Of a DNA stretch of 64,000 bases, positions 36,693-45,459 are shown one piece after another (the stretch's first letter is position 1; each line of letters begins with the position of its first letter). The DNA lies in contig CANKVS010000008.1 of assembly GCA_947487155.1 (NCBI GenBank), positions 16,244 to 80,243 of the forward strand. Direction: 5' to 3'. A model generated the notes under the pieces. The model was given only the letters and a program-made list of their open reading frames with translations, was not told the origin of the DNA and searched no databases. The translations under genes and the position numbers were made by a program. The stretch comes from an uncultured Flaviramulus sp. Lineage in GTDB: Bacteria; Bacteroidota; Bacteroidia; Flavobacteriales; Flavobacteriaceae.

Positions 36693-37025
36693 TTATTTTC
36701 CCAACATGAGTAATTCGTTGCAAACAATTTCTGTTATATAGCGTTTATTACCTTCTTTATCATCGTAGCTACGCGAGGTTAGTTTCCCTTCAACAGCAAC
36801 CTCTTTACCTTTGGTAACATACTTTTCAATAATCTGAGCCGTTTTACCCCAAGCAATTACATTATGCCATTGTGTGTCTGTAATTTTTTCACCTTTATTA
36901 TTGGTGTAGCTTTCGTTTGTAGCAATATTAAATTTTGCCAATGTTTTTCCTGATTCTAGATTGATGATTTCTGGATCGTTTCCTAAGTTACCAATCAACT
37001 GTACTTTGTTTCTAAGCGTGTTCAT
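36693..37025 (-). CDS. ssb: Single-stranded DNA-binding protein, short form
   Basis: 110 residues: one OB fold with NKVQLIGNLGNDPEI, LAKFNIATNESY, TQWHNVIAWGKTAQIIEKYVTKGKEVAVEGKL and the YITEIVCNELLML end. It lacks the acidic C-terminal tail (DDDIPF type) of housekeeping SSB, so it probably does not recruit SSB-interacting proteins in the standard way. It is likely an accessory SSB, as many flavobacteria carry several. Three approximate 20-21-nt iterons lie upstream (37111-37164). Confidence 0.92.
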   Translation of the reverse strand: MNTLRNKVQLIGNLGNDPEIINLESGKTLAKFNIATNESYTNNKGEKITDTQWHNVIAWGKTAQIIEKYVTKGKEVAVEGKLTSRSYDDKEGNKRYITEIVCNELLMLGK

Positions 37026-37110
37026 AATTTTATTTTTATTGTTAAACAGTTAATACTATCGAGTTCTTATGCTTCGACATTGCAAATATGTGATGACTTC
37101 CAAAAGTTAA

Positions 37111-37164
37111 TCGGTTGTTACATATTTAAAATCGTTTGTAAATGTTTGTAGTCGTTTGTAAATG
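37111..37164. repeat. Three iterons upstream of ssb
   Basis: TCGTTTGTAAATG is exact at 37132-37144 and 37152-37164. A degenerate copy, TCGGTTGTTACAT, is at 37111-37123. Spacings are 21 and 20 nt, about two helical turns, so a protein would bind on one DNA face. They lie roughly 85-140 nt upstream of the ssb start. The 438-base gap they sit in also holds a terminator-like hairpin (37228-37251) and a broken small ORF (37271-37393). Confidence 0.5.
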
Positions 37165-37227
37165 AGTATTTCATGTTATATAGGGCATCTATATACAACT
37201 TACCTCAAACAGGAATGATAATTTAAC

Positions 37228-37251
37228 TAGCCTAGAACGGCTATTTTTTTT
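37228..37251 (+). terminator. Orphan plus-strand intrinsic terminator
   Basis: TAGCC (37228-37232) pairs with GGCTA (37239-37243) over a 6-nt loop, followed by eight T residues (37244-37251). No plus-strand gene is visible upstream between here and the ssb start, so it may end a short untranslated or antisense transcript. The stem is short. Confidence 0.45.
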
Positions 37252-37270
37252 GAGGGAAGTCCTTTAATCC

Positions 37271-37393
37271 ATGATTGAAATTCCACCTTTCGGAATAACA
37301 GAGCATGAGCATCTTGCCGAATAGTTCAAATTAAAGGTATTAAATCAACGTTTAACCAAAGAGAATCGCAAAAAAAAGGATTTTGCCTCTTAA
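37271..37393 (+). pseudogene. Possible small ORF broken by an in-frame TAG
   Basis: From ATG 37271 the frame reads MIEIPPFGITEHEHLAE, then TAG (37322-37324), then FKLKVLNQRLTKENRKKKDFAS and TAA at 37391-37393. The downstream part looks protein-like, and TAG could be a one-base change from CAG (Gln). It is probably a decayed 40-codon gene. I recognise no family. Confidence 0.3.
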
Positions 37394-37463
37394 TGTTTAT
37401 AGATGACTCTTTGGTGTCCTCATCTATTATAATTTTACTAAATTTGATTTTAAAATTATTTTT

Positions 37464-37637
37464 ATGGCAAAAATTAAAATGAAAGGCGAAAATATAAATG
37501 CAACTGATGGAGGTAAGCCTGAAAATGTAAAAAAATCTTTAAGTTCAAAAATCTGGTATTTAAATCCTGAAATCAGGATGATTATTGGATTCATACTTCT
37601 TATTATAAGTGGTTTAGTTGCTTATCTTTTACCTTAA
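37464..37637 (+). CDS. Small single-pass membrane protein, 57 residues
   Basis: The ATG at 37464 opens a 57-codon frame ending TAA at 37635-37637. A hydrophilic N-terminus of about 38 residues (MAKIKMKGENINATDGGK) is followed by one hydrophobic helix (MIIGFILLIISGLVAYLLP) ending at the C-terminus. No strong Shine-Dalgarno is visible, which is usual in this phylum. The shape is that of a tail-anchored membrane peptide; WYLNPEIR before the helix is distinctive. Function is unknown. The next 182 nt up to the AraC gene show nothing clear. Confidence 0.55.
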   Translation: MAKIKMKGENINATDGGKPENVKKSLSSKIWYLNPEIRMIIGFILLIISGLVAYLLP

Positions 37638-37819
37638 CTATAGTTAAAGACAGCTTTAGAAGACTTGTCAAAGCGTATCAATAAGTGTGCTTCTGAAATA
37701 GTATAAAATTTAATTGATTTAATATAAAATGGCAAATGCTTTATAAGGCTTATCCCTTATTGTATATAAGTGCCCCAAAAGAGAGAGTTATATACTTATT
37801 TATAATACCTGTAGATACC

Positions 37820-39613
37820 TCAAGAAGCCTTCTTAATAGGCTTTCTTAAACTAGTTTTTTCAAGTTCTTTAATAAAGAATGATGGATATATACCTGTAGT
37901 TTTATAAAAAGACTTAGAAAAAGCTTCGGTAGTGTTAAAACCAATTTCATTTGCAATAGCTTTTATGGTATATTTTCTGAATTTTGAATTCAATTTTAAT
38001 TCTTCAATACTATAATTAATACGTAATTCATTAATATAATTACTAAAACTTTTGTTTTTATAAGCATTAACAATTTTAGAAAAATACTTAGAATTAGTTT
38101 TAAATTTTTTAGATAAGCTGGTTACTGATATATTCTTTTCAAGAAACCCTTTATCACTTTCAAACTTTTGTAATTTTTCAAGAATATCGTTTACTATTAT
38201 TTCGGAGACATCAATTTGTTTGGATTCTTTTTTAATTAAAACACTCTCCTTTTTTTCCTTTAAAGGTATTGTTTTAAAATTAGTATTATCAAGTAATTCT
38301 TGAAAGCGCTTTTTATAAACCTTTTTCTTTTTATTGTTTCTTATTAATATAACAATCAACAAAATAATAAAAACAGAAAAAGCAATTAATGCGCCCATTT
38401 TAATTCTATTGTTTCTTTTAAGAGATTCTATAATTTGTTGTTTTTCTAAAATTAAATTTGGAGTAGAATACGCCTCATTCATTTGCTTAGATAAATACTT
38501 TACATCGCTATCCAAAATACTATCAGCTTTAAGTAGTCTATTTATATAAAACAACTGTTGCTTAGTATTTTTTTTATCTTTATAATATTGAATCAATAAT
38601 TCGTAATTACCTCTTATTGAAGGGAAAAAATGATTTTTTGCAAAAACTAACGAATCTACTTTTTCAAGATGCTTTATAGCAAGTTCTGGTTTGTTTTGTT
38701 TAAAATAGAGCTTGCCTAAATAAACGCTTCTTGAAACTATTGTAGCTGTATTAATTTTTTTGTTTTTATTAATTTTTTCGGCTTTTTTTATACTATCAAG
38801 ACTGGCTTGATATTTATTTTGCCAATACAGCGTAATTGCTGTAGAAAACAACAATCTCCCATAATGTAGACTATCTTTTGTTTTTAAACTTAAACCAATA
38901 GCTTGAGTATTAATTTTTTCGGCTTCGTTAAAATGCTTTAAAATATTAAGCTGATTTCCATAAGCATACAGTGATGTTATATACCCGCTTTCATATGTTT
39001 TATTTCTAGTAAAACTACTTTCATAATCTGTTACTAAGTTTTTAGAAAATCCGTTTTTATAATAAGCAACTACATTTTTAAATAGTTCTAAACTGCCTTC
39101 GTAATCGCCTAAACTATTTTTTAATAGTGCAATAAAGTATTTTATTTGATATTGCTGATCTACATTATTATTACTATTAGCAAAAGCATTTGCTTTTACC
39201 AGCTCATCCATTGCTTTTTGATATTTAGTTTTTGATCCCAAAAATTTAGCCTTTAATATATGAGCCTTTGCAGGGTAATTAAAGTCCTTAATATCTTTAG
39301 TTATTGTAATAATTGAATCTGAATATAGTAATGCTTCATTAGCCTGAGAAATTGAAGCCAACATATAATATCCATCTGCTTTTTTTAGTGTATTATTTTC
39401 CTGTTTAGCCTTTAATAAAAAGGTTTCTGCATAAGATTTTGATACTGAAAGATCTCTTTTATGTTTAGAAAATAATTCAGCAAGGTCTTCATAATTATTT
39501 TGTATTGAGAGCTGTATACCTGTTTCATCTATATTTTGAGAATGTATGTATTGACATCTCAATATAATTATGAATACAGTAACAATAACCTTAAGGTTTC
39601 TCATTTTACACAA
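37820..39613 (-). CDS. TPR-containing membrane AraC-family regulator
   Basis: 597 residues with a signal-like N-terminal segment (LKVIVTVFIIILRCQYIHSQ). A long TPR region follows (about 40-370), then one transmembrane helix (MGALIAFSVFIILLIVILI, near 400), a linker, and a C-terminal AraC helix-turn-helix pair (FLEKNISVTSLSKKFKTNSKYFSKIVNAYK and YTIKAIANEIGFNTTEAFSKSFYKTTGIYPSFF). The topology implies periplasmic sensing and cytoplasmic DNA binding. It is divergent from three serine beta-lactamase-like genes and may regulate them. Confidence 0.9.
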   Translation of the reverse strand: MCKMRNLKVIVTVFIIILRCQYIHSQNIDETGIQLSIQNNYEDLAELFSKHKRDLSVSKSYAETFLLKAKQENNTLKKADGYYMLASISQANEALLYSDSIITITKDIKDFNYPAKAHILKAKFLGSKTKYQKAMDELVKANAFANSNNNVDQQYQIKYFIALLKNSLGDYEGSLELFKNVVAYYKNGFSKNLVTDYESSFTRNKTYESGYITSLYAYGNQLNILKHFNEAEKINTQAIGLSLKTKDSLHYGRLLFSTAITLYWQNKYQASLDSIKKAEKINKNKKINTATIVSRSVYLGKLYFKQNKPELAIKHLEKVDSLVFAKNHFFPSIRGNYELLIQYYKDKKNTKQQLFYINRLLKADSILDSDVKYLSKQMNEAYSTPNLILEKQQIIESLKRNNRIKMGALIAFSVFIILLIVILIRNNKKKKVYKKRFQELLDNTNFKTIPLKEKKESVLIKKESKQIDVSEIIVNDILEKLQKFESDKGFLEKNISVTSLSKKFKTNSKYFSKIVNAYKNKSFSNYINELRINYSIEELKLNSKFRKYTIKAIANEIGFNTTEAFSKSFYKTTGIYPSFFIKELEKTSLRKPIKKAS

Positions 39614-39784
39614 CTCGATTATGGTTTATTTATTAGATGAAAAAATTGATTTTCGCCCTGAATTTTAAAAGAATTCTAAACATACAGAAACTTTTGTCTT
39701 AATCCAAAATTAAGGCGCAGAGAATAATCCTTTCATCAATGTACTACGGGTATTTTGGTTGTTTTTTTAGAATTTGTTTTCCCT

Positions 39785-39911
39785 GAATTACGCGTGGTAA
39801 TTCCTGAAAACAGACCACATTAACTTGTTTGCCCTTTAGTTGTCATTTATGTTTGTAACAAGTTATTTACTATTAGGGATTGCCTGTATTAATAAAACGG
39901 TATTAGGCAAT
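39785..39911. promoter_or_regulatory. Inverted repeats in the araC / beta-lactamase divergent gap
   Basis: Within the 323-nt divergent gap, GAATTAC-gcgtg-GTAATTC (39785-39791, 39797-39803) is a compact operator-like palindrome. ATTGCCT (39879-39885) / AGGCAAT (39905-39911) lies closer to the serine hydrolase start. Either could bind the AraC-type protein; this is inference from position. No consensus promoter was identified. Confidence 0.35.
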
Positions 39912-39936
39912 AATTAAATAAATTAATAAAAACAAT

Positions 39937-40998
39937 ATGACTCATACACTTAAATTTCTAATTACAATATTATTAATAAGTCAATTTTCTCTTGCTCAAA
40001 AGACCGTTAAACAGATTGATTCTATTGTAAAAACACACTCTAAAAATAACCCAGAAATTGGCATAAGTCTTGGGTTTATTAAAAACAACCAAGAGTATTA
40101 TACGGCTTATGGCACCCTAAATAAAAACAGTAAAATTCTAATTAATAAAAATTCTGTATTCGAGATTGCTTCTATTACCAAAATAATAACCTCTAATTTA
40201 ATTGCTCAATCGGTTTTAGAAAACAAACTAAAATTAACAGATTTTATAGATGAATATCTTCCTAAAACCTACATTCTTCGGAAAAACCTGAAAGGAAAAA
40301 TTAAAATATCCGATTTAGCATCGCATCAATCTGGATTACCAGACGTAGATTTTAGGCAATTAATAGCTACCAATCCTCAACAACCTATAAGTAATGTAAA
40401 CATAGATACTTTGAGTTCTATTATTAATAACTGTTCAGAGTTAATTGATTATGGTCAGTACCGCTATTCTACTATAGGGTATATTCTATTAGGGCAAATA
40501 TTAGAGGGGCTATATAATAAAACCTATGACGAGATAGTAAGAGAAAAAATAATTACGCCATTACAAATAACTAATACACTTACCAAAGATTTTGATGTAC
40601 AACACAAAACAACGGGTTATAACCCAAACGGAGGTATACAAGAATTTTTTGAATGGAATATTGCAGCCTCCGCAGGTTTGCTAAAATCTAATGCATCAGA
40701 TATGGTAACCTATTTAAAATCTATACTAAACACAAACAACCCTATTGGAAAAGCAGCTTTATTAACAGAAAAAATTGTGTACAAAGTTGATAATAGAATA
40801 ATGGGTTTAGGACTTGGTATTATACAAGATGATAAAAATACCCTTTATTTAAAATCTGGAGATTCTATGGGGCAATCTTCTATTATATGCTATAACAGGG
40901 TCGAGAATTGGGGTATTATTATATTATTAAATCATAGAAATCATAAGCTGAGACAAACTATGTTAAATGATGTTTATGAAACGGTTTTAAAAAAATAA
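39937..40998 (+). CDS. Secreted serine beta-lactamase-like hydrolase, copy 1
   Basis: 353 residues with a signal peptide (LLISQFSLAQ). It has the class C/penicillin-binding fold motifs: S-I-T-K nucleophile motif in IASITKIITS, a Y-S-T in YRYSTIGYILLGQ as the YxN equivalent, and KSGDSMG in place of the KTG box. Such proteins may be D-amino acid peptidases, esterases or transpeptidase-like enzymes; the substrate is not predictable. It is the first of three tandem paralogues in a divergent arrangement with a TPR-AraC gene. Confidence 0.88.
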   Translation: MTHTLKFLITILLISQFSLAQKTVKQIDSIVKTHSKNNPEIGISLGFIKNNQEYYTAYGTLNKNSKILINKNSVFEIASITKIITSNLIAQSVLENKLKLTDFIDEYLPKTYILRKNLKGKIKISDLASHQSGLPDVDFRQLIATNPQQPISNVNIDTLSSIINNCSELIDYGQYRYSTIGYILLGQILEGLYNKTYDEIVREKIITPLQITNTLTKDFDVQHKTTGYNPNGGIQEFFEWNIAASAGLLKSNASDMVTYLKSILNTNNPIGKAALLTEKIVYKVDNRIMGLGLGIIQDDKNTLYLKSGDSMGQSSIICYNRVENWGIIILLNHRNHKLRQTMLNDVYETVLKK

Positions 40999-41091
40999 AC
41001 ATGTAACACTAAGGTAAAATAGTAGTCTTTACTAAACATTAATTAAAATAAGAATGAAAAAATTAATAGCCTTTTAAAAGAAAAATTAATT

Positions 41092-42508
41092 ATGAAAACA
41101 ATACAAAACATACTCTTAGTTATGTGCTTTATACTCTCATCAGTTTCTTTTTGTCAATCTCAGCTTTCAAATTCAAGAAATGATGAGATTACGGCTTTTA
41201 TTAAAAAAGTAATTAAAGACATAGAAATTCCAGGTGCAGCCATAGCCATAATTAAAGATAACAACGTTGTTTACAAAAACTATATAGGGAAAGCCAATCT
41301 TGAATATAATATACCTGTTACAGATTCTTCTTTGTTTAGGTTGCATTCACTATCAAAAGTATTTGTTTCAGTAGGTGTTTTTCAATTAGTAGAACAGAAT
41401 AAAATATCATTGGAAGATAAAATATCAATGTACTTATTTGATTTGCCTAATGAATGGAAAGCTATTAAAATAAAAAACCTGCTCTCCCATTCATCAGGAT
41501 TACCAGACATGAAGGAAGAAACAAATCCTTCCGAAGAAATAGCGACGAAAAACGTTTATAGTAAGCCCATACAGTTTCCTGTTGGAGAAAGAGCGAGTTA
41601 CAATCAAACCAATTTTTGGCTTCTCAATAGAATCATTAGAAAAATAACAAATAATAGCTTTTCAAAATCATATAACAAATCAGTTTGGAGAAAAATCTGA
41701 AGTATGTTTTTCAAATATCTCAGACATTGTACCCAATAGAGTTATGGAGTACAAACCAAATAATAAAGGGCATTTAAAAAACTTTCATTTTATAGTTCAG
41801 GACTATATGTATGGAGCTGGAGGCATAACAATGTCATTAGATAATTTAATTGATTGGGATAAAAAATTAAATAATAATGTATTGCTCAATGCCGTATCTA
41901 AAGAAAAAATGCTTACCCCTTTTCAATATAAAGTAGAAACAGGATTTACTTATGGGTGGGACATTCAGAGTTTAAACGGCATTACGTCTTATGGGTTCAA
42001 TGGTGGTGGATTGGTAAATTACAGAAAATTTCCCAGCAAAAATATTTCGATAATATGGTTTACAAATGGCTACAGAAAACCTCATAATATTGATAACATT
42101 ACAAATAGAATTGTTGGATTTGTAGATAACGACTTGGCAGACAGAACTCCAAAGTTTGCCAAATCATTACAGAAAATAATTACTTCCCATAAACCTAAGA
42201 AAACAGTAAAGGAATACTATACCCTTAAAAAGAAATATCCATATGTGAATTTTGAGAGAGCGATTAATAACCTGGGGTATCAATTCTTGGGTAAGAAAAA
42301 ATTAAACAACGCAATAACCGCATTTAAATTAAATACAAAAGAATTTCCCGAATCTGCTAATGCTTTCGATAGCCTAGGTGAAGCCTATTTTTTAAATGAA
42401 GACTATATTTTATCATTAAGTAACTATCAAAAAGTTCTTGAAATTGACAAAGCAAATAACAATGCTAAAAAGATGATTGAAAAGATTAATACTATTCTTA
42501 AAAAATAA
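41092..42508 (+). pseudogene. Serine beta-lactamase-like hydrolase, copy 2, broken by a frameshift
   Basis: The 5' frame (41092-41700) has a signal peptide, the nucleophile motif SLSK and RASYNQTN. It then shifts and stops. The 3' frame is open through 41678, where NQFGEKSEVCFSNISDIVPN continues the homology, and runs to 42508 with a C-terminal TPR-like tail (FPESANAFDSLGEAYFLNEDYILSL). Removing one base near 41674-41680 joins the halves into about 470 residues. A sequencing error would give the same picture. Translation of the 3' part alone could start at ATG 41744. Confidence 0.8.
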
Positions 42509-42548
42509 ACACCTATAAAAACACTTATAAACTAACCTGTAATTAAAA

Positions 42549-43763
42549 ATGAAACATATACTTATTATTACATCATTAATTTTATGTCTCTCTTGTCAAA
42601 ATAGACACAATAAAAAAACAGAACTCAATAAAGAAAAAACCAATAACATAGAAAACCCTGTTCTAAACAAAGAGTTGGATAGTTTATATAATATTGGCAT
42701 TTTTAATGGATTTTCTGCTACTATTGTTGACACTACAGGAATAGTGTACAACCAAGGATTTGGTTATGCCGATGTAAATGAAAAGAAAAAATATATCGAG
42801 AATACTATTATTAATATCGCATCTGTTTCTAAAGTTTTTATTGGTGTTGCGCTTTTAAAAGCTCAAGAAATGAAACTTCTTCATTTAGATGACCCAATTA
42901 ATAAACATTTGCCATTTAAGGTAATCAACCCAAATTATCCAAAAGAAATCATTACCATTAAACAATTGGCAACACACACAAGTTCAATTGTTGATACAGA
43001 TATTTATATGGAAACGTGCTATATAAATAAAGACGACATTCCTATATCTAAAGACCTTAATAGGTACGAGTTATATTATCAAAATTCATCAAAAAAATGG
43101 ATATCTCTAGCTGAATATTTAAGTAAAATTTTAAAAAAAGACAATGTGTTTTATAATACGTCTACTTTTTCAAATAGGAAACCTGGAAAACTATATGAAT
43201 ATAGTAATATAGGAGCAGCTTTATGTGGATTAATTATAGAATATGCTTCTAGGCAATCGTTTAACGATTTTACGAAAGAGCACATATTTCAACTCTTAGA
43301 AATGTCTTCTACAAGTTGGTTTTTTGAAGAAGTAGATAATACAAATTATTCAAAATTGTATTATGACGAACTGGAATTGCCCTACTACAAAATTCTTTCT
43401 TACCCTGATGGTGGTCTCATTACCTCAAGTACCGATTTAGGGAAATTCTTAGTCGACTTGATAAAAGGGTATTCTGGTAATGGTTCTATTTTAAGTTCGG
43501 CAAGTTATACAGAGATTTTTAAATCGCAATTAGAAGACCAAGCGTTTGCAAAAAAGAAAAACTATAATGTAGGGATTTTTACAGAAAAAGAACTAGCCTA
43601 TAATGTTATAGGTCATACTGGTGGTGATCCAGGGACAAATACCATGTTATTTTTTAATACGGAAACTAAAAAAGGACGAATCTTTATTACCAACACAGAC
43701 TCTAAAAAAGAAAACAGTCACTCTGTTATGTTTGATATATGGAAAGCTCTTGATAAATATTAA
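42549..43763 (+). CDS. Serine beta-lactamase-like lipoprotein, copy 3
   Basis: 404 residues with a lipobox ending at Cys16 (LILCLSC). The nucleophile motif SVSK is in IASVSKVFIGVAL, then YSN in LYEYSNIGAALCG, and HTGGDPG as the KTG/HTG box. The catalytic set is complete, unlike its broken neighbour. It is probably anchored on the outer membrane or surface. It starts 41 nt after the frameshifted gene and closes the three-gene array. Confidence 0.88.
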   Translation: MKHILIITSLILCLSCQNRHNKKTELNKEKTNNIENPVLNKELDSLYNIGIFNGFSATIVDTTGIVYNQGFGYADVNEKKKYIENTIINIASVSKVFIGVALLKAQEMKLLHLDDPINKHLPFKVINPNYPKEIITIKQLATHTSSIVDTDIYMETCYINKDDIPISKDLNRYELYYQNSSKKWISLAEYLSKILKKDNVFYNTSTFSNRKPGKLYEYSNIGAALCGLIIEYASRQSFNDFTKEHIFQLLEMSSTSWFFEEVDNTNYSKLYYDELELPYYKILSYPDGGLITSSTDLGKFLVDLIKGYSGNGSILSSASYTEIFKSQLEDQAFAKKKNYNVGIFTEKELAYNVIGHTGGDPGTNTMLFFNTETKKGRIFITNTDSKKENSHSVMFDIWKALDKY

Positions 43764-44283
43764 AACAAGCCATAAACAACAACTAATTAAAAGTAATAGA
43801 GTGTGGGCTATATTTAAATAACGTGTCGCATTTAGTTAAAGCGTAATACTAAACTAACTTACGGTCAAAACCGATGTTGATAAAGGATAGTATAGGCTCT
43901 TTTTATAAAAAAGCCTAATACTTCTGGATTCCCCAACCCATTAAACAATAAATTCTCCAACTATCAATGGAAATGAAAAAATTGGCATTTATTTAAACAT
44001 TTAAAATCATAAAAAATCAGAGATTGGTATTTATTATTTAAACGAGTACCTCTACCCTTTGTGATATATTATTCCTTTTTTTTAGACTTAAGAACAGAAG
44101 CTTTTAATATGTCGTCTAAAGAGCTATTGTTTTTTTAAAGGTTTGTTGTGCTTTTTTCCTTTTTTATTCTGTTCATAATACAAATATATAACTTAATCAT
44201 GAGAAAATATTTCTAATTAAACAAATTTAATTTTTAGGGTTAATTATCTGTTTATTAATAGTTTTGTATTAAATTATTGACAC
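43764..44283. other. 520-base gap before abiF: one hairpin and the abiF promoter
   Basis: The gap contains a hairpin TAGGCT (43893-43898) / AGCCTA (43912-43917) with an AT-only loop, perhaps ending the hydrolase transcript. A decayed small minus-strand frame is at 44069-44176. A -7 element TAGTTTTG at 44259-44266 sits 17 nt before the abiF start. The rest is AT-rich sequence in which I see nothing further. Confidence 0.5.
44069..44176 (-). pseudogene. Possible decayed 35-codon ORF with internal stop
   Basis: On the minus strand, ATG at 44176-44174 opens MNRIKKEKSTTNL, then TAA, then KNNSSLDDILKASVLKSKKKE and TAA at 44071-44069 in the same frame. The SLDDILKASV part looks like a real short lysine-rich protein. 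An A-rich run next to the internal stop suggests slippage or decay. The call is speculative. Confidence 0.25.
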
Positions 44284-45153
44284 ATGGGTGGAGTAGCTAT
44301 AGATATAGATAAACAGATAACCAAACTTCAAAATAGAGGTATGGATATGAACATGGGGATTGATAAAGCTAAAGAGGTTCTTATGGATATTGGCTATTAT
44401 CGACTTGGTTTTTATTGGAATCCTTTTGAAATAAACAAAGAACATGATTTAGTGCCAGGAACTAAGTTTTCAGATATTTTAGATTTATACTATCTTGACG
44501 TTGATTTAAAAAATATTCTTAATAGAGCAATAAATAGAATTGAAATAAATTTTAAAACTAAATTCATTTACCATGCTTCATTAAAGTTTGATAAAGATTC
44601 TATTTGGTTTTTAAACAAGCACATAGTTTCACAAGACTACATAGATAATTTTCAAAACCATTATGATAAAGTAAGAAAACATGCAAAGCCAATAAAAAAG
44701 CACCATATTAAGTACCCTAAAGATGGTTATGCACCTGCGTGGAAAACTTTAGAGTTTTTGACTTTTGGAAGTGTTATTACAATGTGGACTTGTTTATATA
44801 ATACATCTCTAAAACAACAAATAGCTGCTGAGTTTAATATAAAAAGTGTAGATGTATTTGAAAATTTTTTACTAACTATTCTTTTCATTAGAAACATTTG
44901 CGCTCATAGTGATTTGCTATATGACTCTAACAGACCTACTGAAATAGCAACTACTCCAATAATAACCTTCAATAACAATAATAGACACTGCTTAGATTCT
45001 TCGATGAAAGTGATACTTTATTTTTTAAAACAAATATCCGAAGACAGACATAATATTATAATGAAAGAAATAGACAGCTTGTTTGAGGAACACAAAAACA
45101 ACGGTGCGTTAAAAGATATTATAGAGAGAAAAATAGGCTATATATACAAATAG
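44284..45153 (+). CDS. abiF: AbiF/AbiD (Abi_2) family abortive-infection-like protein, HEPN type
   Basis: 289 residues. The Abi_2 signature is clear: IDKQITKLQNRGMDM at the N-terminus, AKEVLMDIGYYRLGFYWNPF (30-48), LDVDLKNILNRAINRIEINFKTKFIYH (71-97), and the HEPN RNase-like motif R-NICA-H at 203-208. The family includes lactococcal phage-abortive proteins and is reported to neighbour a structured RNA (abiF RNA motif) and to be related to Cas13 HEPN nucleases; both points are from memory. A compact RNA gene lies 10-130 nt downstream. It probably acts as an RNA-cutting toxin controlled by that RNA. The -7 TAGTTTTG is at 44259. Confidence 0.88.
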   Translation: MGGVAIDIDKQITKLQNRGMDMNMGIDKAKEVLMDIGYYRLGFYWNPFEINKEHDLVPGTKFSDILDLYYLDVDLKNILNRAINRIEINFKTKFIYHASLKFDKDSIWFLNKHIVSQDYIDNFQNHYDKVRKHAKPIKKHHIKYPKDGYAPAWKTLEFLTFGSVITMWTCLYNTSLKQQIAAEFNIKSVDVFENFLLTILFIRNICAHSDLLYDSNRPTEIATTPIITFNNNNRHCLDSSMKVILYFLKQISEDRHNIIMKEIDSLFEEHKNNGALKDIIERKIGYIYK

Positions 45154-45155
45154 GC

Positions 45156-45195
45156 ACGTATTTTGTTGTACGTCTTAGTAAATTTCGTATATTTG
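45156..45195 (+). promoter_or_regulatory. Consensus promoter of the abiF-associated RNA
   Basis: TTG (45166-45168), 19 nt, then TATATTTG (45188-45195) is a near-perfect Bacteroidota promoter starting only a few bases after the abiF stop codon. The palindrome ACGTA (45156-45160) / TACGT (45169-45173) overlaps the TTG and could be an operator. Transcription should begin near 45200. Confidence 0.75.
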
Positions 45196-45199
45196 CATC

Positions 45200-45286
45200 A
45201 TAGTGCCCACCCAATCATTACGCATTGGCGCTGCACTCTAAAATATAGAAAAATAAAAGTCCAGACATTTGCTTTGGACTTTTTTA
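45200..45286 (+). ncRNA. Candidate abiF-associated structured RNA, about 86 nt
   Basis: Between the promoter and the terminator the RNA can fold AGUGC (45202-45206) with GCACU (45233-45237), enclosing CCAAU (45211-45215) with AUUGG (45224-45228) and an 8-nt loop. An alternative AGUGCC/GGCGCU pairing (45202-45207 with 45227-45232) is also possible. An A-rich linker leads to the terminator stem AAAAGTCCA (45255-45263) / TGGACTTTT (45275-45283), ending in a T run. It has no convincing ORF. Its position directly after an Abi_2 gene fits the abiF RNA family. It is probably the RNA partner or antitoxin of AbiF (inference). Confidence 0.75.
45255..45285 (+). terminator. Intrinsic terminator of the abiF-associated RNA
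   Basis: A 9-bp stem (45255-45263 with 45275-45283) with possible inner G-U and A-U pairs is followed by T residues to 45285. Two further weak hairpins lie beyond it, CAAGAAC/GTTCTTG (45327-45350) and TAAATTT/AAATTTA (45357-45373), before the GNAT gene. Confidence 0.85.
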
Positions 45287-45459
45287 TTTCAAACATTAGC
45301 CTTTTATTTACAACTCACATATCCACCAAGAACTTCTCAAAACGTTCTTGACTAGATAAATTTCTTAAATTTATACTCAATAATTAAAACCAGTATTTGG
45401 CTCTTTTTACTTATTCTTGTATGTAAGCAGTAATGTATTATATATATTAATTTCCTTGT

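Noticed and set aside
41671..41683. Programmed ribosomal frameshifting in the middle serine hydrolase
   Set aside because: No slippery heptamer or downstream pseudoknot is apparent; a simple indel or sequencing error explains it.
43621..43821. 66-codon ORF overlapping the end of the third serine hydrolase
   Set aside because: Out-of-frame shadow of the HTGGDPG region and downstream AT-rich sequence.
45163..45351. 62-codon ORF after abiF
   Set aside because: It covers the promoter, stem-loop and terminator of the RNA candidate; its peptide has no protein-like pattern and the terminator lies within it.
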